In this document: positions 9,030 through 16,650 of the stretch, piece by piece
How the letters are laid out: every line of letters starts with the position of its first letter
How positions within the stretch are numbered: position 1 is the first letter of the stretch
From: Beijerinckiaceae bacterium
GTDB taxonomy: Bacteria; Pseudomonadota; Alphaproteobacteria; Rhizobiales; Beijerinckiaceae
DNA length: 64,000 nucleotides
Direction of reading: 5' to 3'
Assembly: GCA_027532775.1 (NCBI GenBank)
Contig: JAPZTO010000002.1
Location: 868,001-932,000 of the forward strand
Notes under the pieces: generated by a model
What the model was told of the DNA's origin: nothing
What the model saw: the letters and a program-made list of their open reading frames with translations, nothing else
Database searches by the model: none
Program-made: the position numbers and the translations under genes

Positions 9030-10832
9030 TCAGCGCCCCATGCCGAGCCCCATCACAAGGAAGGTCTTGGCGATGATCGCCAGATCGGTGCGCAGCCAAG
9101 CCCAGGGTGATTGCACCTTCAGCGCATAGCTGTGATCGAACAGGATCTTGAGCCGGACATCGTCGATCGTGGCGTCGTAGCCAGTCGAAACCTGGGCCAG
9201 CCCGGTCACGCCCGGTTTCAGACCGAAGGTCCGCTCGACATAGAAGGGGATTTCCGCCTCGAGCTTGCTGAAGAAGACCGGGCGTTCCGGACGCGGGCCG
9301 ACAATCGACATCTCGCCGCGCAGGACATTGAGGCATTGCGGCAATTCATCGAGCCGCGTCTTTCGCAGGAACCGCCCCAGCCGGGTGACGCGCGGATCGC
9401 CCTTGGCCGCCCAGACCGCCCCGGTGCCCGCCTCGGCATCGACGCGCATGGTGCGGAACTTGATCAGGTGGAACAGGTCGGTCCGGTCGGGCAGCGCGCG
9501 TCCGACGCGCAACTGCCGATAGAAGATCGGCCCCGGGGAATCGAGGCGGATCGCCATGGCAATCAGCGGGCCGATCACCAGCAGGCCGAGAAACGCCATC
9601 AGCGCGATCAGGATATCGAAGAGACGCTTCAGTCCGCGCGTGAGAGGGCTGAGCACCAGCGCGCCGCCGGGTTCACGCCGGTCGGCCAGCCGGCGGTCAT
9701 CGTCAAAGCGCCCCATCGCCAGGTCGAAAATGCCGCGGGCCATGGCCAGATAGCTGCCGAGTGCATAACGGAGGGCCTGCCCGAGCGCCCGAAGGCGCCC
9801 CTGAGGCAGGCGATCTGCCAGCAGGGCGAGGAAGGCGACGCCTTCCACTGCGGCGAGCGGCAGAAGATCCAGCGGGCTGGCAGCGGTGAACGCCAACCCG
9901 ATCGCGCTGGCAAGGGCCGTCAGTACAAGGAGCGGCGCCACAGCGCGGAGGGCCTTGCCTGAGGCGAAAAGGAGACCCATCCGCCAGCCCGCGGCCCAGA
10001 GCAGCCGATGGCAGAGCAGGACCTGCTGCAGATTGCCGGCTCCGAGCCGGCGCCGTCGGCGGCGGTCGATCCCCGCGCGGGCGACTTCGCGGTCGCCGAT
10101 GACGATATCGGGGCGATCGACCAACCGGAACCCGTCCGCAACGATGCGCATCGGCAGGACGAAATCATCGTTGATCGTCTGGGCCGGCAGCGGCGCCCAA
10201 GCCGCCTTCCGGAACGCATAGCCCGCGCCATGCGCACCCATGACGGCAGCGAAGGCAGCTTCGCGGCGGCGGATGCCCTGCTGGTAGCGCCAATAGGCGG
10301 TTTCGCCGGGGGCAGACCCTTCGGCGAGACCATATGCCGGGCATACCACGCCGGTACCAGGGTTGTGGAATTCCGGCGCGAGGCGAAGCAGGATATCCGG
10401 GGGAACGATGCTGGACGTATCGAACAGGACGACGATCTCCGCACGCAAGGCCCCGATGGCGTCGTTGAGGACCGCGACCTTGCCCCGGTTGACCGGGTGG
10501 TCGATCAACCGGATCGCATGGTCCTGCCCGGCCAGCGCGGCGAGGGCCCGGCGTGCGCGTTCGGGCGTGTCATCCGGCGAGCCATCGCAGACGACGAGGA
10601 TTTCCAGCCTGTCCTTCGGATAATCGAGAGCGGCGAGCTGGTGGATCATCGCCTCGATATGCTCGGCCTCGCGATAGGCCGGGACCACGACGCCGAGACT
10701 CGGCCAGATGCCATCCGCCGGGGGAGGCTGCGGGGAGCGCAACGGCACGGCCCGCAGCCACAGCGGATAGACGAGATGGTGATAGGCCAGCAGCACCAGG
10801 CTGATAGCGAGCAGGAACCAGAAGGCAGACAT
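9030..10832 (-). CDS. GT2 glycosyltransferase fused to initiating phosphoglycosyltransferase
   Basis: A 600-residue fusion. Residues 1-25 are a membrane anchor. Residues about 45-260 are a GT-A fold GT2 with D83 (VCDGSPDD), D138 (FDTS) and the NDDF acceptor motif at 221-224. Two to three hydrophobic helices follow (about 290-370). Residues about 398-600 form a complete bacterial sugar transferase with the re-entrant helix KRLFDILIA, the FRTM motif and the catalytic D495-E496 dyad in DELPQ. The C-terminal half would load the first sugar phosphate onto undecaprenyl phosphate (SypR/WcaJ role), and the N-terminal half could add the next sugar. I started at 10832, where CCGGAG precedes ATG. It is the second gene of the minus operon, 17 bases behind the GT4 gene. 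Confidence 0.9.
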   Translation of the reverse strand: MSAFWFLLAISLVLLAYHHLVYPLWLRAVPLRSPQPPPADGIWPSLGVVVPAYREAEHIEAMIHQLAALDYPKDRLEILVVCDGSPDDTPERARRALAALAGQDHAIRLIDHPVNRGKVAVLNDAIGALRAEIVVLFDTSSIVPPDILLRLAPEFHNPGTGVVCPAYGLAEGSAPGETAYWRYQQGIRRREAAFAAVMGAHGAGYAFRKAAWAPLPAQTINDDFVLPMRIVADGFRLVDRPDIVIGDREVARAGIDRRRRRRLGAGNLQQVLLCHRLLWAAGWRMGLLFASGKALRAVAPLLVLTALASAIGLAFTAASPLDLLPLAAVEGVAFLALLADRLPQGRLRALGQALRYALGSYLAMARGIFDLAMGRFDDDRRLADRREPGGALVLSPLTRGLKRLFDILIALMAFLGLLVIGPLIAMAIRLDSPGPIFYRQLRVGRALPDRTDLFHLIKFRTMRVDAEAGTGAVWAAKGDPRVTRLGRFLRKTRLDELPQCLNVLRGEMSIVGPRPERPVFFSKLEAEIPFYVERTFGLKPGVTGLAQVSTGYDATIDDVRLKILFDHSYALKVQSPWAWLRTDLAIIAKTFLVMGLGMGR

Positions 10833-10849
10833 CGGAAACTCCGGAGAAT

Positions 10850-11911
10850 TCAGGCGACGAACAGTGCGCGGTATTGCGCGGCCATCTCGCGATGCGAAAA
10901 ACGGGGATCGACGAAGGAACGCGGGCTCGTGACCGGCGGCGACTCGGCGACGCTGCGGATGCACGCGGCGAGCGCTTCGGGCTCCTCCGGCGGGACGAGA
11001 TAGCCAGTGCGCGGGCAGACGGCTTCGGCGACGCCGCCGACCTTTGTGGCGATGACCGGCAGGCAAGCAGCCTGCGCCTCGATCAGGACGCGGGGGAAGC
11101 CTTCGGCACGCGAAGGCAGGACGAGCATATCGAAAGCGGGAAAAAGGCTTTCGGGCGCCTCGACATGACCAAGAAAATGGACCCGGCCGCCAAGGCCAAG
11201 CGCATCGGCCCGGGCACGCAAGGCCTCGGCCTGGCTGCCCTGCCCCGCCAGCGCGGCATGCCATTCGCCCGGAAGGTGGGCTAGCGCATCGATAAGGACG
11301 TCTTGGCCCTTCACGGTCTCGAGCCGGCCGATACAGCCGATCAGCCGGGCCTCCAGCGGCAGGCCGAAACGGAGACGCGCATACCGGGCCGAGCCGGGCT
11401 GGAAGCGGTCGAGATCGACGCCATTGGCGATGATGACCTGATGCACCACACCGATCGCCTCGGCGACCTGGCTGGCCGTGGCGTGCGAGACGGCCACGCG
11501 CTTCGGCGCGACCAGCCATTCGAGCGCCCGGGCCAGGCGGCGGCGGCGATCATTGGCGTAGTGCCAGCCATCATGCTCGACATGGACGCGGCGGCTAACG
11601 CCCGCCAGACGGGCGGCAAGGCCACCATAGAGCAGCGGACCGATATGATGCGTAACGACGGCCCGGACACGGCGCTTGCGCATCAGCGCGGCCAGAGCCG
11701 GCACCAGCAGCCAGGCCTGGCCGGCCCGCTTGCCGAGGCCGACCAGCTGCCGGCCGAGCCCGGCCAGGGCCGGCCACTGCTCGACGAGGCTCTCACGCGT
11801 GCCTTCGAGAGAAACGATGACAAGATCGGGATCCATCCGCGCAAGATCGAGTACGACAGTCTCGATCCCGCCGGGGGCCATGCGCTGGACGATATGGAAA
11901 TGGGTCGACAT
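10850..11911 (-). CDS. GT4-family glycosyltransferase
   Basis: A 353-residue GT-B glycosyltransferase. The N-terminal Rossmann domain contains APGGIETVVLDLA. The C-terminal domain has GCIGRLETVKGQDVLIDAL and the nucleotide-sugar-binding EX7E segment in PSRAEGFPRVLIEAQA. It adds a sugar to the lipid-linked repeat unit on the cytoplasmic face. The start at 11911 has GGAAGG upstream. It is the first gene of a minus-strand operon with the initiating-transferase fusion. A sigma54-type promoter lies about 40 bases upstream of its start codon. Confidence 0.9.
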   Translation of the reverse strand: MSTHFHIVQRMAPGGIETVVLDLARMDPDLVIVSLEGTRESLVEQWPALAGLGRQLVGLGKRAGQAWLLVPALAALMRKRRVRAVVTHHIGPLLYGGLAARLAGVSRRVHVEHDGWHYANDRRRRLARALEWLVAPKRVAVSHATASQVAEAIGVVHQVIIANGVDLDRFQPGSARYARLRFGLPLEARLIGCIGRLETVKGQDVLIDALAHLPGEWHAALAGQGSQAEALRARADALGLGGRVHFLGHVEAPESLFPAFDMLVLPSRAEGFPRVLIEAQAACLPVIATKVGGVAEAVCPRTGYLVPPEEPEALAACIRSVAESPPVTSPRSFVDPRFSHREMAAQYRALFVA

Positions 11912-11947
11912 CGGGGGCCTTCCTTGAGTCAGGGTCTGACCCGGACC

Positions 11948-11963
11948 AGCAAGGCCCATGCCC
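11948..11963 (-). promoter_or_regulatory. Candidate sigma54 promoter for the GT4/PGT operon
   Basis: On the minus strand the sequence reads GGGCATG-GGCC-TTGCT, close to the sigma54 consensus TGGCACG-N4-TTGCW with the invariant GG and GC exactly 10 bases apart. It points toward the GT4 gene and shares its upstream enhancer-like cluster with the divergent promoter at 12104. Confidence 0.6.
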
Positions 11964-11989
11964 GGCGCCGCAGCGGGGAATCTTTCGAA

Positions 11990-12066
11990 TTCGCAACGGA
12001 AATCGCCGCAGTGCTCGTTGCTTTTTGCAATTCCGGATTTGCGAACTGGGCTTTCCTTCTCGCAAA
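11990..12066. promoter_or_regulatory. Cluster of TTGC(A/G)A motifs, putative enhancer for divergent sigma54 promoters
   Basis: Four related elements lie between the two promoters: TTCGCAA at 11990, TTGCAA at 12025, ATTTGCGAA at 12037 and TCTCGCAAAA at 12058. The same motif family recurs at three other intergenic sites of this locus, each time about 40-75 bases upstream of a -24/-12 element. I infer that these are binding sites for the SypG-like activator encoded at 29376-30809. Confidence 0.5.
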
Positions 12067-12103
12067 ACCGGCGGGAATCGCCGGATTGCTGGCCTGATGC
12101 GGC

Positions 12104-12119
12104 TGGCACCGGCCTTGCT
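12104..12119 (+). promoter_or_regulatory. Sigma54 promoter of the sypA-like operon
   Basis: TGGCACC-GGCC-TTGCT is a near-perfect -24/-12 element, 48 bases upstream of the STAS gene start. It is the best sigma54 match in the window. It explains why a GAFTGA-type activator is encoded in the locus. Confidence 0.75.
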
Positions 12120-12166
12120 GTCCTTCATCCCGGATCGGCCGCCCTGGCCGCGAGAAGGAGCCTATC

Positions 12167-12454
12167 ATGACCCGTAGATTGCGCATTCAGGACGACCTCG
12201 ATGCCGGCACGATGACGACCGTGCGGGTGCTGTTCGAGGAATTGGCCGCCGCCGAGGAAGACATCGCGCTGGATGTCTCCAATGTCAGCTTCATTGATTC
12301 CAGCGGCGTGGGCGGTCTCGTCTTCCTCTACAAGCGGCTCAATGCCCGCGGGCGCCGGCTGGAAATTGCCGGGCTGAGCGGCCAGCCACGCCAGCTGCTC
12401 GACCATCTGAAGCTGACGCCAATCCTTGCGCCGGAACTGGCCCGGAGCGCGTGA
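12167..12454 (+). CDS. STAS-domain protein (SypA-like anti-sigma-antagonist fold)
   Basis: A 95-residue single STAS domain with the signature SFIDSSGVGGLVFLYKRL. S45 of D44-S45-S46-G47 aligns with the serine phosphorylated in SpoIIAA-type proteins. In Vibrio fischeri, SypA is a STAS protein whose phosphorylation state is set by SypE and decides whether Syp polysaccharide is made. Here the first gene of the plus operon encodes such a protein, and the locus also encodes a kinase-REC-phosphatase protein (16651-18156) that could act on it. A sigma54 promoter lies upstream, and the stop overlaps the next start. STAS assignment is firm; the SypA role is inferred from domain and context. Confidence 0.85.
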   Translation: MTRRLRIQDDLDAGTMTTVRVLFEELAAAEEDIALDVSNVSFIDSSGVGGLVFLYKRLNARGRRLEIAGLSGQPRQLLDHLKLTPILAPELARSA

Positions 12455-12777
12455 TGCCCCGTCTGGCCATCCTCGTGCTCGTTGCATCGCTGGCCGGCGG
12501 CTGCGCCACCTGGCCCGAGGCCGGAACGGGCGGCTTTGCCGAACGGCGCGCCGTCGAGGATCCCGGCCTGCAGGGCCTGACCACGCGCTATGAAAGCCTG
12601 CGCCATCGCGGCGCGGAACGCTGGGCGGCCGGCCTGGCCGATGAGGCCCGGCTTCTGCTCATCCGTGCCCAGCGCAACCATCAGGCCGGTCTGATCGACG
12701 ATCTCGCCGATGACCGGCTCCGCCTTGCCCGCGTGCTCGATGCGATCGAGCCCCATCTCCCGAGCCCGAAGCCATGA
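12454..12777 (+). CDS. Small lipoprotein of the polysaccharide operon
   Basis: About 107 residues with a type II signal peptide and lipobox LAGGC (Cys near residue 18). The mature part is a short helical protein of charged residues (HRGAERWAAGLADEARLLL) that I do not recognise. The ATG at 12454 overlaps the STAS stop (TGATG), and its own stop overlaps the SLBB gene start. The tight coupling suggests an outer-membrane accessory to the export channel. No database family is claimed. Confidence 0.7.
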   Translation: MPRLAILVLVASLAGGCATWPEAGTGGFAERRAVEDPGLQGLTTRYESLRHRGAERWAAGLADEARLLLIRAQRNHQAGLIDDLADDRLRLARVLDAIEPHLPSPKP

Positions 12778-14912
12778 ACATCGCCGCGACCGCACCCTCC
12801 CCGTTCCGCCGCCTTGGCGGCCTTGCCTTCGCCCTCACGGCGCTGCTCTTCGCATTGGCGACGGCTGCATCCGCCGCAACGGCGCGCGAAGCGCTGCGGA
12901 TCGGGGATACGGTGGCCCTGCGGGTCCCGGGCGAGGCGACGCTGTCGCAGGATTTCAAGATCGACCGGCAGGGCCAGATCATCCTGCCGGAAGTCGGCGC
13001 CGTGATCGTCGCCGGGCTGACAACGAGGGAAGCGGAAGCCACGATCCGGACCAGCCTGTCGCGAGTCTATCGCGATCTCGACCGGCTGACGTTGGCTCTG
13101 AAGGAGCGTCGCCTGCTGGTGACCGTGCTCGGCTATGTGAAGAATCCCGGGCCGGTGGAAATTCCGGGCGATGCCTCGGTGCAGATGGCTATTGCCGCGG
13201 CCGGCGGCCTCAACCAGGGGGCGCAGCTCGACAGGTTCCAACTGCGGCGGAAGGATCGCGAGATCAGCTTTGACTACAAGAAGTATCTCGATACCGGCGA
13301 TCCCGGGCTACTCCCGGCGCTTGAGCCGCTCGACACGCTGTTCGTGCCTGCGTCGCCCCGGACCGGGAATGTCCAGATCGATTTCGATGGCCGGACCCTG
13401 GCGGAAGCCGGCGATGGCGGCGAGGACCGCTCCTCCATCAAGGTTTTCGGCGAGGTCAACAAGCCAGGCATCTTCGCCTACAAGGCGGGTTCCAACGCGA
13501 TCGACATGATCATGCGGGCCGGCGGCGTAACGCGCTATGCCTCGGTCGAGCAGATCCGCATCATCGCGAAGGGCCAGCCCACCATCTTCAACCTGCAGAC
13601 CTTCCTTGACAGTGGCAAGGCCCATCTCCTCCCCGATCTTGCCGAAGGCGCGACGATCTTTGTCCCGAAGCAGCTCGAGGAGATCCGCTCCGGCAAGAAT
13701 ACGGTCTATGTCATGGGCGAAGTGGCCAAGCCCGGAGCCTTCGATTCCAAGCCCGGGGCCGGCTTCATCGACATTCTTGCCAATGCCGGCGGACCGACGC
13801 GCTTCGCCGACACGCGGCAGATCCGCCTGATCCGGGCCGATGGTACCGTGGCGTTGGTCGACCTGCCGCTCTTCACGGAAGGCAAGGGCGGGACCCTGCC
13901 GCCAGTCGGCGCAGGCGACGCAATCTTCGTCCCCGAGAAGACCGATACGAAAGAGCCGTCCTGGCTCAAGATCGCGCCGGACCGGGCCGTCAAGCTGATG
14001 GGCGCCGTGACACGCCCGGGCCGGTTCGAATGGTCGGACGAGATGTCCCTGCTTGACCTTCTGGCTCAGGCCGGTGGTCCGACCCACAAGGCAGACCTCG
14101 CGCGGATCCAGATCCGGCTCGGCGAGAATGACAAGGGCAAGCCGGTGCTGTTCGACATGACGGCCTATCTCAATGGGCAGGCCACGTCCCTGCCCCGTCT
14201 GCGGGCCGGCGCGGTCATCATGGTACCGGACCTGCCCTCGAGCCCCGTCGACATGAAGGGGCAATGGGTTCAGCAGGCACCGGAAGCCTCAATCTATGTA
14301 ATGGGCCAGGTCGGCTCGCCCGGCCGCTACGCCTTCAACACCCAGATGAGCTTCCTCGACATCATCGCAGCCGCCAACGGTCCGACCGGCGCAGCTGACC
14401 TGCGTAATGTCCGGGTGTCACATCGGCAGGGCAAGGGCTCGCGGATCAGCAAGGTCAACCTCGCGCGCTATTTCGAGACCGGCGATGACAAGCTGCTGCC
14501 GCGCGTCAAGCCAGGCGATGTCATCTTCATTCCGGACCGCAACAAGGAATGGCTCGACGATCCGAAGGAACGCACTGTCAGGGTGATCGGCGCTGTGGGA
14601 AAGCCCGGGCGGTATCGCTTCGCCGATGACATGACCCTGCTCGATCTGCTGGCCGAAGCGGGCGGGCCGACAAGTGACGCGCTCCAGTCGAAAATCGTGG
14701 TGATCAACATCACGGCGCAGACCGAGGGCGCGCGCCTGTTCGACCTCGTCCGATTTGCCAAGTCGGGCGACATCTCTCGCCTTCCCGCCGTGCGGGCGGG
14801 TGACACCGTCTACGTGCCAAATATGGCGCAGAGCGACTGGAAGATCTTCATGGACGGCGTCCGTGACGTGATCCCCCTGATCTCTCTGGTCGCCCTGATC
14901 GGAGCGCTCTGA
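12774..14912 (+). CDS. Polysaccharide export protein with PES domain and six SLBB repeats
   Basis: A 712-residue Wza-class exporter (SypC-like role). It has a Sec signal peptide without a lipobox (ending ASAA, near residue 38), a poly_export/PES domain (about 40-115; IDRQGQIILPEVG) and then six SLBB units. Each unit opens with a G-x-V-x-x-P-G core: GYVKNPG, GEVNKPG, GEVAKPG, GAVTRPG, GQVGSPG and GAVGKPG. Wza itself has far fewer SLBB-type domains, so the periplasmic ring stack would be tall. The C terminus ends in a hydrophobic helix (VIPLISLVALIGAL) that may be the outer-membrane segment. It is coupled by overlaps to the lipoprotein gene before it and the ATPase gene after it. Confidence 0.93.
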   Translation: MNIAATAPSPFRRLGGLAFALTALLFALATAASAATAREALRIGDTVALRVPGEATLSQDFKIDRQGQIILPEVGAVIVAGLTTREAEATIRTSLSRVYRDLDRLTLALKERRLLVTVLGYVKNPGPVEIPGDASVQMAIAAAGGLNQGAQLDRFQLRRKDREISFDYKKYLDTGDPGLLPALEPLDTLFVPASPRTGNVQIDFDGRTLAEAGDGGEDRSSIKVFGEVNKPGIFAYKAGSNAIDMIMRAGGVTRYASVEQIRIIAKGQPTIFNLQTFLDSGKAHLLPDLAEGATIFVPKQLEEIRSGKNTVYVMGEVAKPGAFDSKPGAGFIDILANAGGPTRFADTRQIRLIRADGTVALVDLPLFTEGKGGTLPPVGAGDAIFVPEKTDTKEPSWLKIAPDRAVKLMGAVTRPGRFEWSDEMSLLDLLAQAGGPTHKADLARIQIRLGENDKGKPVLFDMTAYLNGQATSLPRLRAGAVIMVPDLPSSPVDMKGQWVQQAPEASIYVMGQVGSPGRYAFNTQMSFLDIIAAANGPTGAADLRNVRVSHRQGKGSRISKVNLARYFETGDDKLLPRVKPGDVIFIPDRNKEWLDDPKERTVRVIGAVGKPGRYRFADDMTLLDLLAEAGGPTSDALQSKIVVINITAQTEGARLFDLVRFAKSGDISRLPAVRAGDTVYVPNMAQSDWKIFMDGVRDVIPLISLVALIGAL

Positions 14913-15622
14913 TGGACAAGGCAGCTTCCTCCGGACTCGCCGCCCATCTGCACACGCTGCTCGAGCGGATGCGTCATGCCACATTCACCCAGGGTGCGAG
15001 GGTGATTACCCTCACTGCGCCGCATGCCAATGCCGGAAATTCGCTGATTGCGGCCTTGTTCGCGCGGCGGCTGCATGAGACCGGGCTGAAGGTCCTGCTG
15101 GTCGATGCCTCCCTGCCGCCAGACCCGCGCACCAGCCCGGGGCGCTGGGCTCCCGGGGATGGAACCGGCCCTGGCCTCGTCTCGCATGAGGCCGAAGGGC
15201 CGGACCGCCTCTGGATCGCCATTCATCCTGACGATGCCGGGCGCTTCAATGATCCGGCACGGCTGCGAATACTGTTCGAGACAGAGCTCGCGGCCTACGA
15301 CGCCGTGATTGTCGATTGCGCCCCGGCCAGGATCGGTTCTGGCGCGGCCATCGAGTCCATGACCATCGCTGCGATTTCCGGGGCAACCCTGGTGATCGGC
15401 AAGGCGAACCGGACCTTCGGCCATGAGCGGGATTCCGCGTTGGCGCTTCTGGCCGAATGCCGTGCCCCCCTTGCCGGCTTCGTCATCAACGACACAATCG
15501 CCCCCAGCCTCGGCTCGGAGATTGCCCGCGAGGTGCGGCGGTTCCGCCGGTTCCATCCGCGCTGGGCCGACCGGCTGGCCGGATGGGCCGAATCCCTACC
15601 GCTCTTCAACCTGCCAGCGTGA
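14912..15622 (+). CDS. BY-kinase-like ATPase with degenerate Walker A (SypD/CpsD-like)
   Basis: A 236-residue P-loop protein of the CpsD/CapB type. Walker A' is VLLVDASLP and Walker B is YDAVIVDCAP. The Walker A region reads APHANAGNSLIA, so the invariant lysine of GK(S/T) is replaced by asparagine. There is also no tyrosine-rich C-terminal cluster. It may therefore bind nucleotide weakly or act as a structural partner of the PCP protein (27924-29372) rather than as an active tyrosine kinase. It overlaps the SLBB gene by one base and is followed after one base by a GT4 gene. Family assignment is good; loss of activity is inference. Confidence 0.8.
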   Translation: MDKAASSGLAAHLHTLLERMRHATFTQGARVITLTAPHANAGNSLIAALFARRLHETGLKVLLVDASLPPDPRTSPGRWAPGDGTGPGLVSHEAEGPDRLWIAIHPDDAGRFNDPARLRILFETELAAYDAVIVDCAPARIGSGAAIESMTIAAISGATLVIGKANRTFGHERDSALALLAECRAPLAGFVINDTIAPSLGSEIAREVRRFRRFHPRWADRLAGWAESLPLFNLPA

Positions 15623-15623
15623 C

Positions 15624-16646
15624 ATGACCCGAATCCTGCTTTTCCTCGACAGTTCCGGCCCCGGTGGCATCGAATCCCATGTGGCAACTCTCGCTGAAGC
15701 GCTGCCCGAGGCAGGCTTCCCGGCGGAGATCATGTTCTGGCGGCATTATCCCGGCAATGCCTTCGAGGAACGACTCCGCGCGGCGGGCCTGCCCTTCAGC
15801 GTGCTCGGCGGGCGGATCGACCGCCTGCTGAAGCGCCTGCGGCAACGGGAGCCCCTGCTGCTGCACAGCCATGGCTACAAGGCGGGCATTCTCGGCCGGC
15901 TGGCTGCACGGATCTGCCGCGTTCCCGTGGTCTCCACCTATCATGCCGGCGAGACCGGCCCGTTCCCTGTCAGTCTCTACCAGACGCTCGATGCCTGGAC
16001 GGGCTGGATGGCGGAAGGGTTGTCCGTTTCGGCGGCCATTGCCGAACGCCTGCCCTTCCGGACGGCGATCGTGCCGAATTTCCTGCGCTTCCCGCCGCTC
16101 GGCCTGACCAACCGGCGCCGGCCGCAGATCGGCTTTGTCGGCCGCCTCTCCGCCGAAAAGGCGCCGGACCGCTTCATCGCGCTGGCTGGTCGCCTCAGGG
16201 GTGAAGCCTCGTTCCACGTCTTCGGGGATGGTCCGATGCGGACGGAGCTTGCCGCCAAGGCCGGATCAAGCGTGATCTGGCACGGCATGGTGCGTGATCC
16301 GGGCGCGATCTGGCCCGGGCTGGACCTGCTGGTAATCCCCTCACGGGCGGAAGGACTGCCCATGGCGGCGCTGGAAGCCCTGGCCCAAGGCATTCCGGTG
16401 ATCTCGACGCGGGTCGGGGCTATGGCCAGTGTGATCGGCGACGGTGCAGCGGGCTGGCTCGTCGAGCCGGGCCCGGAAGACCGGGTGATCGAAGGGCTGG
16501 CCGGCGCAACGCGGGAATGGCTGGCCCTGCCGGTTGCCGGGCACGACGCGCTGCGCGAGAGTGCCTATCGTCATGGAAAGGCGCAATTCGGACTCGAGCG
16601 CGGCCTTGGCCGTGTCATCGAAGCCTATCACCGCGCGGGGGCCTGA
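15624..16646 (+). CDS. GT4-family glycosyltransferase
   Basis: A 340-residue GT-B enzyme. The N-terminal motif SSGPGGIESHVATLAEAL is the acceptor-domain loop, HSHGYKAGILGRLAARI follows, and the donor domain has FVGRLSAEKAPDRFI and PSRAEGLPMAALEALAQGIP (EX7E). It works on the growing lipid-linked oligosaccharide in the cytoplasm. The ATG at 15624 follows the ATPase stop closely. It is the last gene of the plus operon and converges with the SypE-like gene, whose stop is only 4 bases away, so no separate terminator fits between them. Confidence 0.9.
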   Translation: MTRILLFLDSSGPGGIESHVATLAEALPEAGFPAEIMFWRHYPGNAFEERLRAAGLPFSVLGGRIDRLLKRLRQREPLLLHSHGYKAGILGRLAARICRVPVVSTYHAGETGPFPVSLYQTLDAWTGWMAEGLSVSAAIAERLPFRTAIVPNFLRFPPLGLTNRRRPQIGFVGRLSAEKAPDRFIALAGRLRGEASFHVFGDGPMRTELAAKAGSSVIWHGMVRDPGAIWPGLDLLVIPSRAEGLPMAALEALAQGIPVISTRVGAMASVIGDGAAGWLVEPGPEDRVIEGLAGATREWLALPVAGHDALRESAYRHGKAQFGLERGLGRVIEAYHRAGA

Positions 16647-16650
16647 TCGC

